Shown: piece after piece, positions 16,084-24,651 of the stretch
Layout of the letters: each line of letters starts with the position of its first letter
Position numbering within the stretch: the stretch's first letter is position 1
From: Thermovenabulum sp049701175
GTDB taxonomy: Bacteria > Bacillota > Thermosediminibacteria > Thermosediminibacterales > Thermosediminibacteraceae
DNA: 43,380 nucleotides
Assembly: GCF_049701175.1 (NCBI RefSeq)
Contig: NZ_JBNATW010000022.1
Location: 1-43,380, forward strand
Direction: 5' to 3'
Notes under the pieces: model-generated
Database searches by the model: none
What the model was told of the DNA's origin: nothing
Seen by the model: only the letters and a program-made list of their open reading frames with translations
Program-made: the position numbers and the translations under genes

Positions 16084-16114
16084 AAAATAGCCCAATTTTT
16101 AATTGGGCTATTTT
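16084..16114 (+). terminator. Perfect 14-bp hairpin between gapA and cggR
   Basis: AAAATAGCCCAATT (16084-16097) pairs perfectly with 16101-16114 over a three-base loop. The 3' arm ends in TATTTT, so it could be a leaky terminator, or an mRNA 3' stabiliser or processing site. It lies inside the operon, so it should lower cggR and pgk output relative to gapA. Confidence 0.75.
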
Positions 16115-16142
16115 GCTAAAATAATAGTTGAAGGAGATTTTA

Positions 16143-17168
16143 ATGGAGCATATAGCAGAATTAATTAATAAAATTTCGCCAGAATTTGGAGAAATTATAG
16201 AGAAGAGGTATAGGATTTTAAAAAACATTTTATACCACCAGCCTATTGGCAGGAGGCTTCTTACCAACTACACCCATTTGACAGAGAGGACTTTGAGAAC
16301 CGAGATAAAAAAACTTTTGGATTTGGGCCTTGTTGAAGTTGATGAAAGAGGAATGAAGTTAACAAAGGCCGGAGAGAATTTAATAGCGGAAATAGAAGAA
16401 TTTATTTTCCACTTAAAAGGATTAAACCATTATGCAAAGGAAATAAAAAATATCTACAATTGCAATTGTATAATCGTTCCAGGGGATTCGGATTCTGATG
16501 AAAGCGTCAAAAGAGAAATGGGCAAAAAAGCTGCAGTATTGTTGAAAAACCTGCTAAAAGGAAGGGAAATTGTTGCTGTAACCGGAGGTTCAACTATGGC
16601 GGAGATACCAAAAGGCATAACAAAAACCTCCGGTTACGAAAACGTAGTAGTAGTTCCTGCAAGGGGCGGATTGGGCGAAAGGGTTGAATACCAGGCAAAC
16701 ACAATAGCGGCGGAAATAGCAAAAAAACTTGGGGCCCAATATAAGCTGCTTTTTGTCCCGGAAAATTTAAGGCCCGAAATTTTAAAAACCATAATTGACG
16801 AACCGGCACTGTCTGAAGTAATATCAATGATTAAAAAAGCTGATATACTAATTCATGGCATAGGGATAGCTGAAGAAATGGCAAGAAGAAGGGGGCTGTC
16901 TCAAAAGGAAATAGAGATTATAAAAAACAACGGAGCTGTAGCAGAAACTTTCGGTTATTATTTTAACGAGAATGGGCAAATCGTTTATTATACACCCAGT
17001 GCCGGTATAAGTATTGATGAAATAAGAAATATACCTACTGTCATTTCGGTGGCAGGAGGGCAAAAAAAGGCTTTGGCAATCAAGGCTTTTATAAAATTTT
17101 TTAAGCCCAATTATCTCATTACCGATGAAGGGGCTGCTGTTAATCTTATTAATGAGGAGGGAAAATAA
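16143..17168 (+). CDS. cggR: Central glycolytic genes regulator, SorC family
   Basis: CggR represses the glycolytic operon and is released by fructose-1,6-bisphosphate. The N-terminus has a helix-turn-helix (IGRRLLTNYTHLTERTLRTEIKKLLDLGLV), and the rest is a SorC-type sugar-phosphate domain with VAVTGGSTMAEIP near residue 146, DILIHGIGIAEEMARRRG near 237, and VISVAGGQKKALAIKAFI near the C-terminus. Start ATG 16143 follows AAGGAG; the upstream in-frame TTG overlaps that site. It is 341 residues, full length. It lies after gapA rather than before it as in Bacillus subtilis, and its stop overlaps the pgk start by one base. Autoregulation through the operator at 14944-14986 is likely. Confidence 0.92.
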   Translation: MEHIAELINKISPEFGEIIEKRYRILKNILYHQPIGRRLLTNYTHLTERTLRTEIKKLLDLGLVEVDERGMKLTKAGENLIAEIEEFIFHLKGLNHYAKEIKNIYNCNCIIVPGDSDSDESVKREMGKKAAVLLKNLLKGREIVAVTGGSTMAEIPKGITKTSGYENVVVVPARGGLGERVEYQANTIAAEIAKKLGAQYKLLFVPENLRPEILKTIIDEPALSEVISMIKKADILIHGIGIAEEMARRRGLSQKEIEIIKNNGAVAETFGYYFNENGQIVYYTPSAGISIDEIRNIPTVISVAGGQKKALAIKAFIKFFKPNYLITDEGAAVNLINEEGK

Positions 17169-18352
17169 TGAACAAAAAAACCGTAAAAGATTTTGACGTA
17201 AAAGGTAAGAGGGTGTTTGTTCGTGTTGACTTTAATGTGCCATTAGATGATGAAGGAAATATTACCGATGATACGCGAATAAAAGCTGCACTTCCCACAA
17301 TTACCTATCTTATTGAAAACGAGGCAAAGGTTATCCTCGCTTCCCATTTGGGCAGGCCCAAAGGGAAATTTAACCCCAAGTACAGTTTAGCTCCTGTTGC
17401 AAAAAGGCTCTCCGAATTATTAAATAAGGAAGTGATTTTTGCAAACGATTGCATTGGACCTCAAGTGGAAGAATTAGTAAATAAAATGAATCCTAAGGAT
17501 GTTCTGCTTCTTGAAAACCTCCGCTTTTATGCCCAAGAAGAAGAAAACGACAGAGAATTTGCAAAAAAACTTGCTAATTTAGCAGACATTTATATCAATG
17601 ACGCTTTCGGCACAGCCCACAGGGCTCATGCTTCTACTGCAGGCATAGCAGAATATCTTCCTTCGGGTGCTGGCTTTTTAATGCAGAAAGAAATTGAAAT
17701 AATGGGTAAAGCATTGGAAAATCCGGAAAGGCCTTTTGTTGCGGTACTCGGTGGGGCAAAAGTCAGCGATAAAATAGGTGTAATAACTAATTTACTTAAT
17801 AAGGTGGATTCCCTTTTGATAGGGGGAGGCATGGCTTTTACCTTTTTAAAGGCTAAGGGTTATGAAATCGGCAAATCTTTATTAGAAGAGGATAAGATAG
17901 AACTTGCAAGATCCCTGATGAAAGAAGCCGAGGAAAAAGGTGTAGATTTGGTACTGCCTGAGGACATTGTGGTTACGGAAGAAATAAAAGAAGGTTCTCC
18001 TTATAAAACAGTATCTTCCTCTGAAATTCCCTCAAATTTAATAGGAGTAGATATCGGAGAAAAAACAAGGGAGAAATTTGCACAGATTATTAAAAAGGCT
18101 AAACTTGTGGTATGGAATGGGCCAATGGGTGTTTTTGAAATTAGATCTTTTGCAGAAGGTACTTTAGCAATTGCAAAAGCGATGGCAGAGTCTGGAGCCA
18201 TTACGATAGTAGGTGGCGGTGATTCTGCTGCTGCAGTAGAGCAATTGGGCTTTGCTGATAAAATGACACATATTTCCACAGGGGGTGGAGCTTCTCTTGA
18301 ATTTTTGGAAGGCAAGGAACTTCCCGGTGTTGCTGTATTAAATGATAAATGA
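17168..18352 (+). CDS. pgk: Phosphoglycerate kinase
   Basis: It transfers the phosphate of 1,3-bisphosphoglycerate to ADP, the first ATP-yielding step of glycolysis. The family marks are all here: KRVFVRVDFNVPLDDEGNI, ASHLGRPKGKFNPKYSL near residue 56, NDAFGTAHRAHAS near 145, the hinge WNGPMGVFE near 318, and VGGGDSAAAVEQLG near 348. It is 394 residues, the usual bacterial size. A GAGGAGGG site lies at the end of cggR, and the ATG overlaps the cggR stop by one base, so the two are translationally coupled. tpiA follows at 16 bp. Confidence 0.97.
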   Translation: MNKKTVKDFDVKGKRVFVRVDFNVPLDDEGNITDDTRIKAALPTITYLIENEAKVILASHLGRPKGKFNPKYSLAPVAKRLSELLNKEVIFANDCIGPQVEELVNKMNPKDVLLLENLRFYAQEEENDREFAKKLANLADIYINDAFGTAHRAHASTAGIAEYLPSGAGFLMQKEIEIMGKALENPERPFVAVLGGAKVSDKIGVITNLLNKVDSLLIGGGMAFTFLKAKGYEIGKSLLEEDKIELARSLMKEAEEKGVDLVLPEDIVVTEEIKEGSPYKTVSSSEIPSNLIGVDIGEKTREKFAQIIKKAKLVVWNGPMGVFEIRSFAEGTLAIAKAMAESGAITIVGGGDSAAAVEQLGFADKMTHISTGGGASLEFLEGKELPGVAVLNDK

Positions 18353-18368
18353 TATGGGGGTTTTTTAA

Positions 18369-19136
18369 ATGAGACGTCCTTTAATTGCCGGTAATTGGAA
18401 GATGCATAACAATGTGTCGGAGACTATAACTTTTTTAAATAAATTTATACAGCTTGCAGAAAACTTAAAAGAAGTGGAGATTGTAATTTTTCCACCCTTT
18501 ACCAGCCTATGGGAAGGCCATAAAAAAGTAAAAGGGACAAACGTAAAAATAGGGGCACAAAATATGCATTGGGAAGAAAAGGGAGCTTTTACTGGAGAAA
18601 TTTCGCCTACGATGCTTTCTGAAATACCTTGTGAATATGTGATTATAGGACATTCTGAAAGACGGCAGTATTTTGCAGAGACCGATGAGACTGTAAATAA
18701 GAAAGTGAAAGCGGCCTTAAAATACGGTATTAAGCCGGTCATATGTGTTGGAGAGAGTTTAAAGGAAAGAGAAGAAAACATAACCCTAATTGTGGTAAAA
18801 TCTCAAGTTCAAAAAGCCTTAAAGGATATAGAGCTTTTTACCGGAGAGGAGATTGTATTTGCATATGAACCTATCTGGGCTATAGGAACTGGCAAGGTTG
18901 CTACTCCCAAAGACGCGCAGGAGGTTATTAGCAGTATTAGAAGGGAAATAGAAAATCTTTATGGTGAAAAAATAGCAAAAAATATTAGAATATTATACGG
19001 AGGGAGTGTAAAACCGGACAACATCAAAGAATTGATGAAGGAAGAAGACATAGATGGAGTTTTGGTTGGTGGTGCAAGCATAGACCCGGAAAGTTTTTAT
19101 AAAATATGCGCCTACAAGGATCAAGGAGTTGAATAA
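18369..19136 (+). CDS. tpiA: Triose-phosphate isomerase
   Basis: It interconverts dihydroxyacetone phosphate and glyceraldehyde-3-phosphate. AGNWKMHNN carries Asn and the catalytic Lys near residue 12, IIGHSERRQYF the catalytic His near 95, AYEPIWAIGTGK the catalytic Glu near 165 and the flexible loop, and LYGGSVKPDN the phosphate-binding loop near 211. It is 255 residues, complete. A GGGGG tract precedes the ATG. Its stop shares one base with the gpmI start. Confidence 0.97.
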   Translation: MRRPLIAGNWKMHNNVSETITFLNKFIQLAENLKEVEIVIFPPFTSLWEGHKKVKGTNVKIGAQNMHWEEKGAFTGEISPTMLSEIPCEYVIIGHSERRQYFAETDETVNKKVKAALKYGIKPVICVGESLKEREENITLIVVKSQVQKALKDIELFTGEEIVFAYEPIWAIGTGKVATPKDAQEVISSIRREIENLYGEKIAKNIRILYGGSVKPDNIKELMKEEDIDGVLVGGASIDPESFYKICAYKDQGVE

Positions 19137-20677
19137 TGGTGAGGAAAAAACCTCTTGTACTGATTATTTTAGACGGGTGGGGCCTTGATGAAAGAGTAGA
19201 TGGGAATGCAATAATGAAAGCAAATACACCAAATTTTAATAGATTGATTAGGTACTATCCCAACACTGTATTGGAAGCAAGTGGTTTGGCAGTCGGCCTT
19301 CCCGAAGGTCAGATGGGAAATTCCGAAGTAGGACATTTGAACCTCGGTGCAGGCAGAATAGTTTATCAAGAATTTACCCGCATTAGTGAGGACATAAAAA
19401 AGGGCGGTTTTTTTAAGAATGAAGTTTTATTGAAAGCTGTAGAAAATGCTAAAAAACATAACAGTTCTCTACATTTAATGGGGTTATTGTCAGATGGAGG
19501 AGTGCACAGCCATATAGAGCACCTTTTTGCTCTCCTTGAACTTGCAAAAAGGAACAATTTAAATAAAGTTTACATTCATGCATTCTTAGATGGGAGGGAT
19601 GTGCCCCCAGCCTGTGCGGGTGTTTATATAAATCAATTGGAAGAAAAAATCAGGGAGTTGGGTGTAGGCAAAATTGCAACAATTTCTGGAAGGTATTACG
19701 CAATGGATAGGGATAAAAGATGGGACAGAACCCAAAAGGCATACGATGCAATGGTTATGGGTGAAGGTATATACGCAAGGAGCGCTAAGGATGCTCTTGA
19801 CATGGCTTATGAAAGAGGGGAGACCGACGAGTTTGTAAAACCTACAGTAATTGTAGATGAAGAAAATAAACCTGTAACTACTATTAATAACAATGATTCT
19901 ATAATATTTTTTAACTTTAGGCCTGATAGAGCAAGACAGCTTACGTATGCTTTCTGCAATGAGGACTTTTGTGAATTTGAAAGAAAAAAAGGCTTTCTTA
20001 ATGTTTATTATGTGTCCATGACTCAATACGATGAAAAAGTTAAGAACGCAAACATAGCTTATAAACCCCAGTCGTTAAACAATATTTTTGGTGAGGTAAT
20101 TTCTAAAGCGGGCTTAAGACAGCTAAGAATAGCGGAAACCGAGAAATACGCCCATGTTACTTTCTTTTTTAATGGGGGAGTTGAAAGGTCCTACCCAGGA
20201 GAAGATAGGATACTTATACCGTCGCCCAAAGTGCCTACATATGATATTAAGCCTGAAATGAGCGCTTATGAAGTAACAGAAGAAGTAATAAAGCAAATAA
20301 ATAGAGATTATTACGATGTGATTATATTAAACTTTGCAAATCCAGATATGGTAGGGCATACGGGTGTATTTGAGGCTGCTGTTAAGGCTATTGAAGTAGT
20401 TGATGAGTGCTTGGGTAAGGTTGTAGAGAAAGTTGAAGAAAAAGGCGGCATAGCCATAATCACTGCTGATCACGGAAATGCGGAAAGGATGAAGGACCCT
20501 GAAACTGGAGAACCTCATACCGCTCACACCAATGACCCTGTGCCTTTTATTATTGTTGACGACAAACATTACAAACTACGTAAAGGAATCCTTGCAGATG
20601 TTGCTCCTACAATGCTTTATCTTTTGGATTTAGAAAAACCCGAAGAAATGACCGGACAAAATTTAATTTTCGAATAA
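19136..20677 (+). CDS. gpmI: 2,3-bisphosphoglycerate-independent phosphoglycerate mutase
   Basis: This manganese enzyme converts 3- to 2-phosphoglycerate without the bisphosphate cofactor. The alkaline-phosphatase-type core is visible: LVLIILDGWGLDE with a metal-binding Asp, the phosphoserine site PEGQMGNSEVGHLNLGAGR near residue 62, HAFLDGRDVPPACAG near 145, NFRPDRARQLT near 260, NFANPDMVGHTG near 400, and ITADHGNAERM near 442. It is 513 residues, full length. The ATG overlaps the tpiA stop by one base. Mn-dependent mutases of this type are pH-sensitive in sporulating Bacillus, which fits a spore-former. Confidence 0.97.
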   Translation: MVRKKPLVLIILDGWGLDERVDGNAIMKANTPNFNRLIRYYPNTVLEASGLAVGLPEGQMGNSEVGHLNLGAGRIVYQEFTRISEDIKKGGFFKNEVLLKAVENAKKHNSSLHLMGLLSDGGVHSHIEHLFALLELAKRNNLNKVYIHAFLDGRDVPPACAGVYINQLEEKIRELGVGKIATISGRYYAMDRDKRWDRTQKAYDAMVMGEGIYARSAKDALDMAYERGETDEFVKPTVIVDEENKPVTTINNNDSIIFFNFRPDRARQLTYAFCNEDFCEFERKKGFLNVYYVSMTQYDEKVKNANIAYKPQSLNNIFGEVISKAGLRQLRIAETEKYAHVTFFFNGGVERSYPGEDRILIPSPKVPTYDIKPEMSAYEVTEEVIKQINRDYYDVIILNFANPDMVGHTGVFEAAVKAIEVVDECLGKVVEKVEEKGGIAIITADHGNAERMKDPETGEPHTAHTNDPVPFIIVDDKHYKLRKGILADVAPTMLYLLDLEKPEEMTGQNLIFE

Positions 20678-20728
20678 CTAGGTTTTAAGGATAAATAAAA
20701 ATAAAATCTTTATTGAAAGGGGATTCTT

Positions 20729-22015
20729 ATGTCTACCATTGTTGATGTTTATGCACGAGAAATATTGGATTCCAGGGGAAATCCTACTATTGAGGTAGAA
20801 GTGGTATTGGAAGATGGCAGTTTTGGCAGGGCTGCCGTGCCATCGGGAGCATCAACGGGGCAATTTGAGGCAGTGGAGTTAAGGGATAAAGATGCCAAAA
20901 GATTTCATGGCAAAGGTGTATTAAAAGCGGTAGAAAATGTAAATAACATTATTGCACAGGAAATAATCGGAATGGATGCCATCGATCAGGTAAGCATCGA
21001 CAAATTATTGATAGACCTTGATGGGACCCCAAACAAAGGAAAACTCGGGGCAAATGCCATATTAGGCGTTTCCTTGGCCTGTGCTAAGGCTGCAGCCAAC
21101 CATTTAGGAGTCAGTCTTTACCGCTATATAGGTGGGGTAAATGCAAAAGTATTGCCTATTCCTATGATGAATATTTTAAACGGCGGAAAACATGCGGATA
21201 ACAATGTGGATTTACAGGAATTTATGATAATGCCTGTTGGTGCAAAAAGCTTTTCCCACGCTTTGAGAATGGGTTCAGAGACTTTCCATACTTTGAAAAA
21301 GGTATTGTCTGAAAAAGGTTTGAATACAGCTGTAGGTGATGAAGGAGGATTTGCACCTAATCTTTCCTCCAATGAAGAAGCAATAAAGGTCATAATTGAG
21401 GCTATTGAAAAGGCAGGGTATGTGCCCGGTGAAGATATATTCATTGCTTTGGATCCCGCTGCCACCGAATTTTATAAGGATGGCAAGTATCATTTAAAGG
21501 GAGAAGGTTTAGAATACGATTCTGCGGGAATGGTTGAATATTACGTAAGGCTTGTGGAGAAATATCCCATTATCTCTATAGAAGACGGTATGGCCGAAGA
21601 GGACTGGGATGGTTGGAAGATGCTTACAGAGGCCTTGGGTGAAAAAATCCAGCTTGTTGGAGACGACCTTTTTGTTACCAATACGGAAAGGTTGGAGAAA
21701 GGGATAAAACTTGGTGTTGCAAACTCAATATTGATTAAATTAAATCAAATTGGAACCCTAACAGAGACCTTGAATGCAATAAAAATGGCTGAAAGAGCGG
21801 GTTATACGGCAATTGTATCACACCGTTCAGGTGAAACAGAGGACACAACAATTGCTGACCTTGTGGTTGCTGTAAATGCCGGACAGATTAAAACAGGAGC
21901 TCCATCAAGAACTGACAGGGTGGCAAAATACAATCAGCTTTTAAGGATTGAAGAAGAACTTGGATTAGCTGCGGAATTTCCTGGAATGAAAGCCTTTTAT
22001 AATATAAAAAAGTAA
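20729..22015 (+). CDS. eno: Enolase
   Basis: Enolase dehydrates 2-phosphoglycerate to phosphoenolpyruvate. It starts with VYAREILDSRGNPTIEVEV and contains VPSGASTGQFEA near residue 38, GDEGGFAPNL near 205, the magnesium site SIEDGMAEEDWDGW near 285, LIKLNQIGTLTET with the catalytic Lys near 337, and the SHRSGETEDTTIADL signature near 365. It is 428 residues, the normal length. GAAAGGGG precedes the ATG, 51 bp after gpmI. It is the last gene of the glycolytic operon; no pyruvate kinase gene follows. Complex hairpins lie just downstream. Confidence 0.98.
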   Translation: MSTIVDVYAREILDSRGNPTIEVEVVLEDGSFGRAAVPSGASTGQFEAVELRDKDAKRFHGKGVLKAVENVNNIIAQEIIGMDAIDQVSIDKLLIDLDGTPNKGKLGANAILGVSLACAKAAANHLGVSLYRYIGGVNAKVLPIPMMNILNGGKHADNNVDLQEFMIMPVGAKSFSHALRMGSETFHTLKKVLSEKGLNTAVGDEGGFAPNLSSNEEAIKVIIEAIEKAGYVPGEDIFIALDPAATEFYKDGKYHLKGEGLEYDSAGMVEYYVRLVEKYPIISIEDGMAEEDWDGWKMLTEALGEKIQLVGDDLFVTNTERLEKGIKLGVANSILIKLNQIGTLTETLNAIKMAERAGYTAIVSHRSGETEDTTIADLVVAVNAGQIKTGAPSRTDRVAKYNQLLRIEEELGLAAEFPGMKAFYNIKK

Positions 22016-22049
22016 AATTTAACCATTAAAATTTAGCCTAAAAATATGT

Positions 22050-22097
22050 AAGCCTCAAAGCATAATCAAAAATGCTTTGAGGCTTATGCTTTGATTA
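22050..22097 (+). terminator. Overlapping, mutually exclusive hairpins after eno
   Basis: A perfect 14-bp stem (22050-22063 with 22072-22085) would end the operon but lacks a T run. Parts of it can pair elsewhere instead: 22056-22065 matches 22084-22093 perfectly over 10 bp, and the next bases TAATCAAA/TTTGATTA match again. These structures exclude each other. It may be a terminator, an mRNA stabiliser, or a small switch. Confidence 0.6.
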
Positions 22098-22207
22098 GCT
22101 GATAATATGAATAATTCATAAAATTAATTAATTTAGCAAATAATATTACCAAAATAAAATAATTTTTAGCAAAAAATAGCAAAAATGATTAAAGCACTTG
22201 TAAAATA

Positions 22208-22236
22208 TTGAGTTTTTTTGTTTATTGTGATAAAAT
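22208..22236 (+). promoter_or_regulatory. Sigma-A-type promoter for secG-hppA
   Basis: TTGAGT (22208-22213) and TAAAAT (22231-22236) are separated by 17 bp, about 35 bp before the secG ATG. This fits a housekeeping promoter starting a new transcript after the glycolytic operon. Confidence 0.6.
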
Positions 22237-22270
22237 AACTTTCGTTAATTAAAAGATAGGGGGTGCGAAG

Positions 22271-22510
22271 ATGTCAGCGCTTAAAATCGCGGTATCGGTT
22301 ATATATATGCTTATATGTATCGGACTTATCATTACTGTACTTTTACAGCCCGGTAAAAGTGCAGGTCTTTCAGGTGCAATTTCAGGAGGAGCAGAAGTTT
22401 TTTTTGGAAAGAAAAAAGGTATTGAAGAGAAACTTGCCAAATTCACTGAGGTTCTTGCCGCCCTGTTTTTAATTTTATCTGTTGTAATGATGATAATATT
22501 TACAAAATAA
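22271..22510 (+). CDS. secG: Preprotein translocase subunit SecG
   Basis: SecG is the small auxiliary membrane subunit of the SecYEG export channel. The 79-residue protein has two hydrophobic helices (about residues 4-25 and 57-77) joined by the family's loop LLQPGKSAGLSGAISGGAEVFFGKKKG. GGGGG lies before the ATG. In many Firmicutes secG follows eno and precedes rnr and smpB; here hppA and several other genes are inserted, and rnr-smpB appear about 7 kb downstream, so the old neighbourhood is still recognisable. Confidence 0.92.
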   Translation: MSALKIAVSVIYMLICIGLIITVLLQPGKSAGLSGAISGGAEVFFGKKKGIEEKLAKFTEVLAALFLILSVVMMIIFTK

Positions 22511-22528
22511 CATAAATTTGGAGGGAGC

Positions 22529-24538
22529 ATGAAAATGGAAAACTTAATAGCACTGGCACCCATAGCGGGAATAGTAGCTTTGGTTTTTGCTTTCTTCCTT
22601 GCTATGAGGGTTGTAAAGAGTCCTGCAGGCAATCAAAGGATGCAGGAGATCTCCAATGCTATTCATGAAGGGGCAATGGCTTTTCTTTTTAGGGAATACA
22701 GAACCCTTGTAATATTTGTTGTTGTAATGTTTTTGATAATAGGGTTTTTCATTAGCTGGAATACGGCAGTATGCTACATAAGCGGTTCAATTGCTTCGGT
22801 ACTTGCTGGTTTTATCGGCATGAATGTTGCTACAAGAGCCAATGTAAGGACAGCTAATGCAGCCCGTGAGGGTCAAAACAAAGCCTTAAGCATTGCATTT
22901 TCCGGCGGTGCCGTAATGGGAATGTCTGTAGTAGGTCTTGGGCTTCTCGGCCTAAGTATAATGTATTATCTTTTCGGTAATCCTTCGGATATCAAAAGTT
23001 TCGATGTTATAAACGGTTTTGCCCTTGGAGCCAGCTCCATTGCTCTTTTTGCAAGGGTCGGCGGTGGAATTTACACAAAAGCTGCGGATGTAGGGGCAGA
23101 CCTTGTGGGCAAGGTTGAAGCAGGCATACCCGAAGATGACCCGAGGAACCCTGCTGTAATCGCCGATAACGTAGGCGACAATGTAGGCGATGTGGCCGGA
23201 ATGGGTGCAGACCTTTTTGAATCATACGTTGGCTCAATAGTTTCCGGTATGGCAATAGGTGCAGTAGCTGTAAGTACCACCACGGGACAACCTTACGGAA
23301 TAAAGGGTATTATTTTCCCGTTGATAATAGCAGCTGCTGGGATAATCAGCTCTATTATCGGCACACTTTTTGTAAAAACGGACGAGGGGAAAGACCCTCA
23401 AAAAGCCTTACGTAACGGTACCTTTGCAAGTGCTATATTGGTTATAATTTCAAGCTTTTTCTTGAGCAAGTACATTTTAGGAGAAATAAGCGTATTTTAT
23501 GCGACGGCTTCAGGCATTGTTGTAGGTACTATTATCGGTCTATTAACGGAGATATATACTTCTTCAAGCTATGCTTCCGTAAAAGAAATTGCAAAAGCCT
23601 CCCAAACTGGTCCTGCAACAAACATCATTACTGGACTTGCTGTTGGTATGAAAAGCACCGCTTTACCCGTTATTTTTATTGCTCTTGCGGTTATCCTTTC
23701 TTATAAATTTGCAGGGCTTTACGGCATTGCCTTAGCGGCAATAGGTATGCTTTCCACAACGGGTATGACCGTTGCTGTAGACGCCTACGGTCCGATTGCT
23801 GACAATGCCGGTGGTATTGCTGAGATGGCAGAACTTGATCCTTCGGTTAGAAAGATAACGGACAAGCTGGATGCAGTAGGAAATACTACGGCAGCTATGG
23901 GCAAAGGTTTTGCTATTGGTTCTGCTGCGTTGACGGCTCTTGCGCTATTTTCTGCGTATACTTCTGCTGCAGGATTAAAAGAAGGCATTAATCTATTAAA
24001 AGCTGAGGTAATAGTAGGGCTTTTAATCGGCGGAATGCTTCCATATCTCTTTTCTGCTATGACCATGGAGGCTGTAGGTAAAGCAGCTTATCAAATGATT
24101 GAAGAGGTTCGCCGCCAATTCAGAGAAATTCCGGGGATAATGGAAGAAAAGGCAAAACCGGACTATGCAAGATGTGTTGATATTAGTACAAAAGCAGCAC
24201 TTAAAGAAATGATTATTCCAGGCCTTATGGCAGTAGTTGTTCCAATTTTGATAGGGTTTATATTGGGCAAGGAAGCTTTGGGTGGCCTCTTAGCAGGTGC
24301 GTTGGTTACAGGCGTAATGATAGCTATTCAAATGGCAAACTCCGGTGGTGCTTGGGACAATGCTAAGAAATATATCGAAGAAGGCAATTACGGCGGGAAA
24401 GGTACACCTACCCATGCAGCGGCTGTTGTAGGCGATACCGTAGGTGATCCCTTTAAGGATACTTCAGGGCCTTCATTGAACATTTTAATAAAGCTTATGA
24501 CCATAGTGGCGCTGGTTTTTGCACCTCTTTTCATGTAA
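22529..24538 (+). CDS. hppA: Membrane-bound ion-pumping pyrophosphatase, K+-dependent type
   Basis: This integral membrane enzyme hydrolyses pyrophosphate and pumps H+ and/or Na+ out of the cytoplasm. The 669-residue protein has about sixteen hydrophobic helices. The substrate site DVGADLVGKVEAGIPEDDPRN lies near residue 187, followed by ADNVGDNVGDVAGMGADLFESY. GNTTAAMGKG at 451-460 has Ala where K+-independent enzymes have Lys, so it should need K+. Whether it pumps Na+ or H+ depends on a membrane glutamate position I cannot assign without alignment. GGAGGG lies just before ATG 22529; an ATG two codons later is also possible. It follows secG by 18 bp and ends at a strong terminator. Confidence 0.95.
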   Translation: MKMENLIALAPIAGIVALVFAFFLAMRVVKSPAGNQRMQEISNAIHEGAMAFLFREYRTLVIFVVVMFLIIGFFISWNTAVCYISGSIASVLAGFIGMNVATRANVRTANAAREGQNKALSIAFSGGAVMGMSVVGLGLLGLSIMYYLFGNPSDIKSFDVINGFALGASSIALFARVGGGIYTKAADVGADLVGKVEAGIPEDDPRNPAVIADNVGDNVGDVAGMGADLFESYVGSIVSGMAIGAVAVSTTTGQPYGIKGIIFPLIIAAAGIISSIIGTLFVKTDEGKDPQKALRNGTFASAILVIISSFFLSKYILGEISVFYATASGIVVGTIIGLLTEIYTSSSYASVKEIAKASQTGPATNIITGLAVGMKSTALPVIFIALAVILSYKFAGLYGIALAAIGMLSTTGMTVAVDAYGPIADNAGGIAEMAELDPSVRKITDKLDAVGNTTAAMGKGFAIGSAALTALALFSAYTSAAGLKEGINLLKAEVIVGLLIGGMLPYLFSAMTMEAVGKAAYQMIEEVRRQFREIPGIMEEKAKPDYARCVDISTKAALKEMIIPGLMAVVVPILIGFILGKEALGGLLAGALVTGVMIAIQMANSGGAWDNAKKYIEEGNYGGKGTPTHAAAVVGDTVGDPFKDTSGPSLNILIKLMTIVALVFAPLFM

Positions 24539-24543
24539 AAAAT

Positions 24544-24574
24544 ATCCCCTGTACAAAAGTGCAGGGGATTTTTT
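24544..24574 (+). terminator. Intrinsic terminator after hppA
   Basis: An 11-bp stem (24544-24554 with 24559-24569, one G-T pair) with an AAAA loop is followed by TTTTT. Confidence 0.92.
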
Positions 24575-24594
24575 GTCTCATAAGAAAATAATGT

Positions 24595-24623
24595 TTGAAA
24601 TTATTACCAAAATGATGTATATT
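24595..24623 (+). promoter_or_regulatory. Sigma-A-type promoter for the SPFH gene
   Basis: TTGAAA (24595-24600) and TATATT (24618-24623) are exactly 17 bp apart, about 28 bp before the ATG. Confidence 0.6.
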
Positions 24624-24651
24624 AGGTTTAAAGAATGGAGGTGAAAGATTT

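Noticed and set aside
22263..22472. Plus-strand frame overlapping secG
   Set aside because: It is a shifted frame of secG with no known similarity; secG has the proper start, length and helices.
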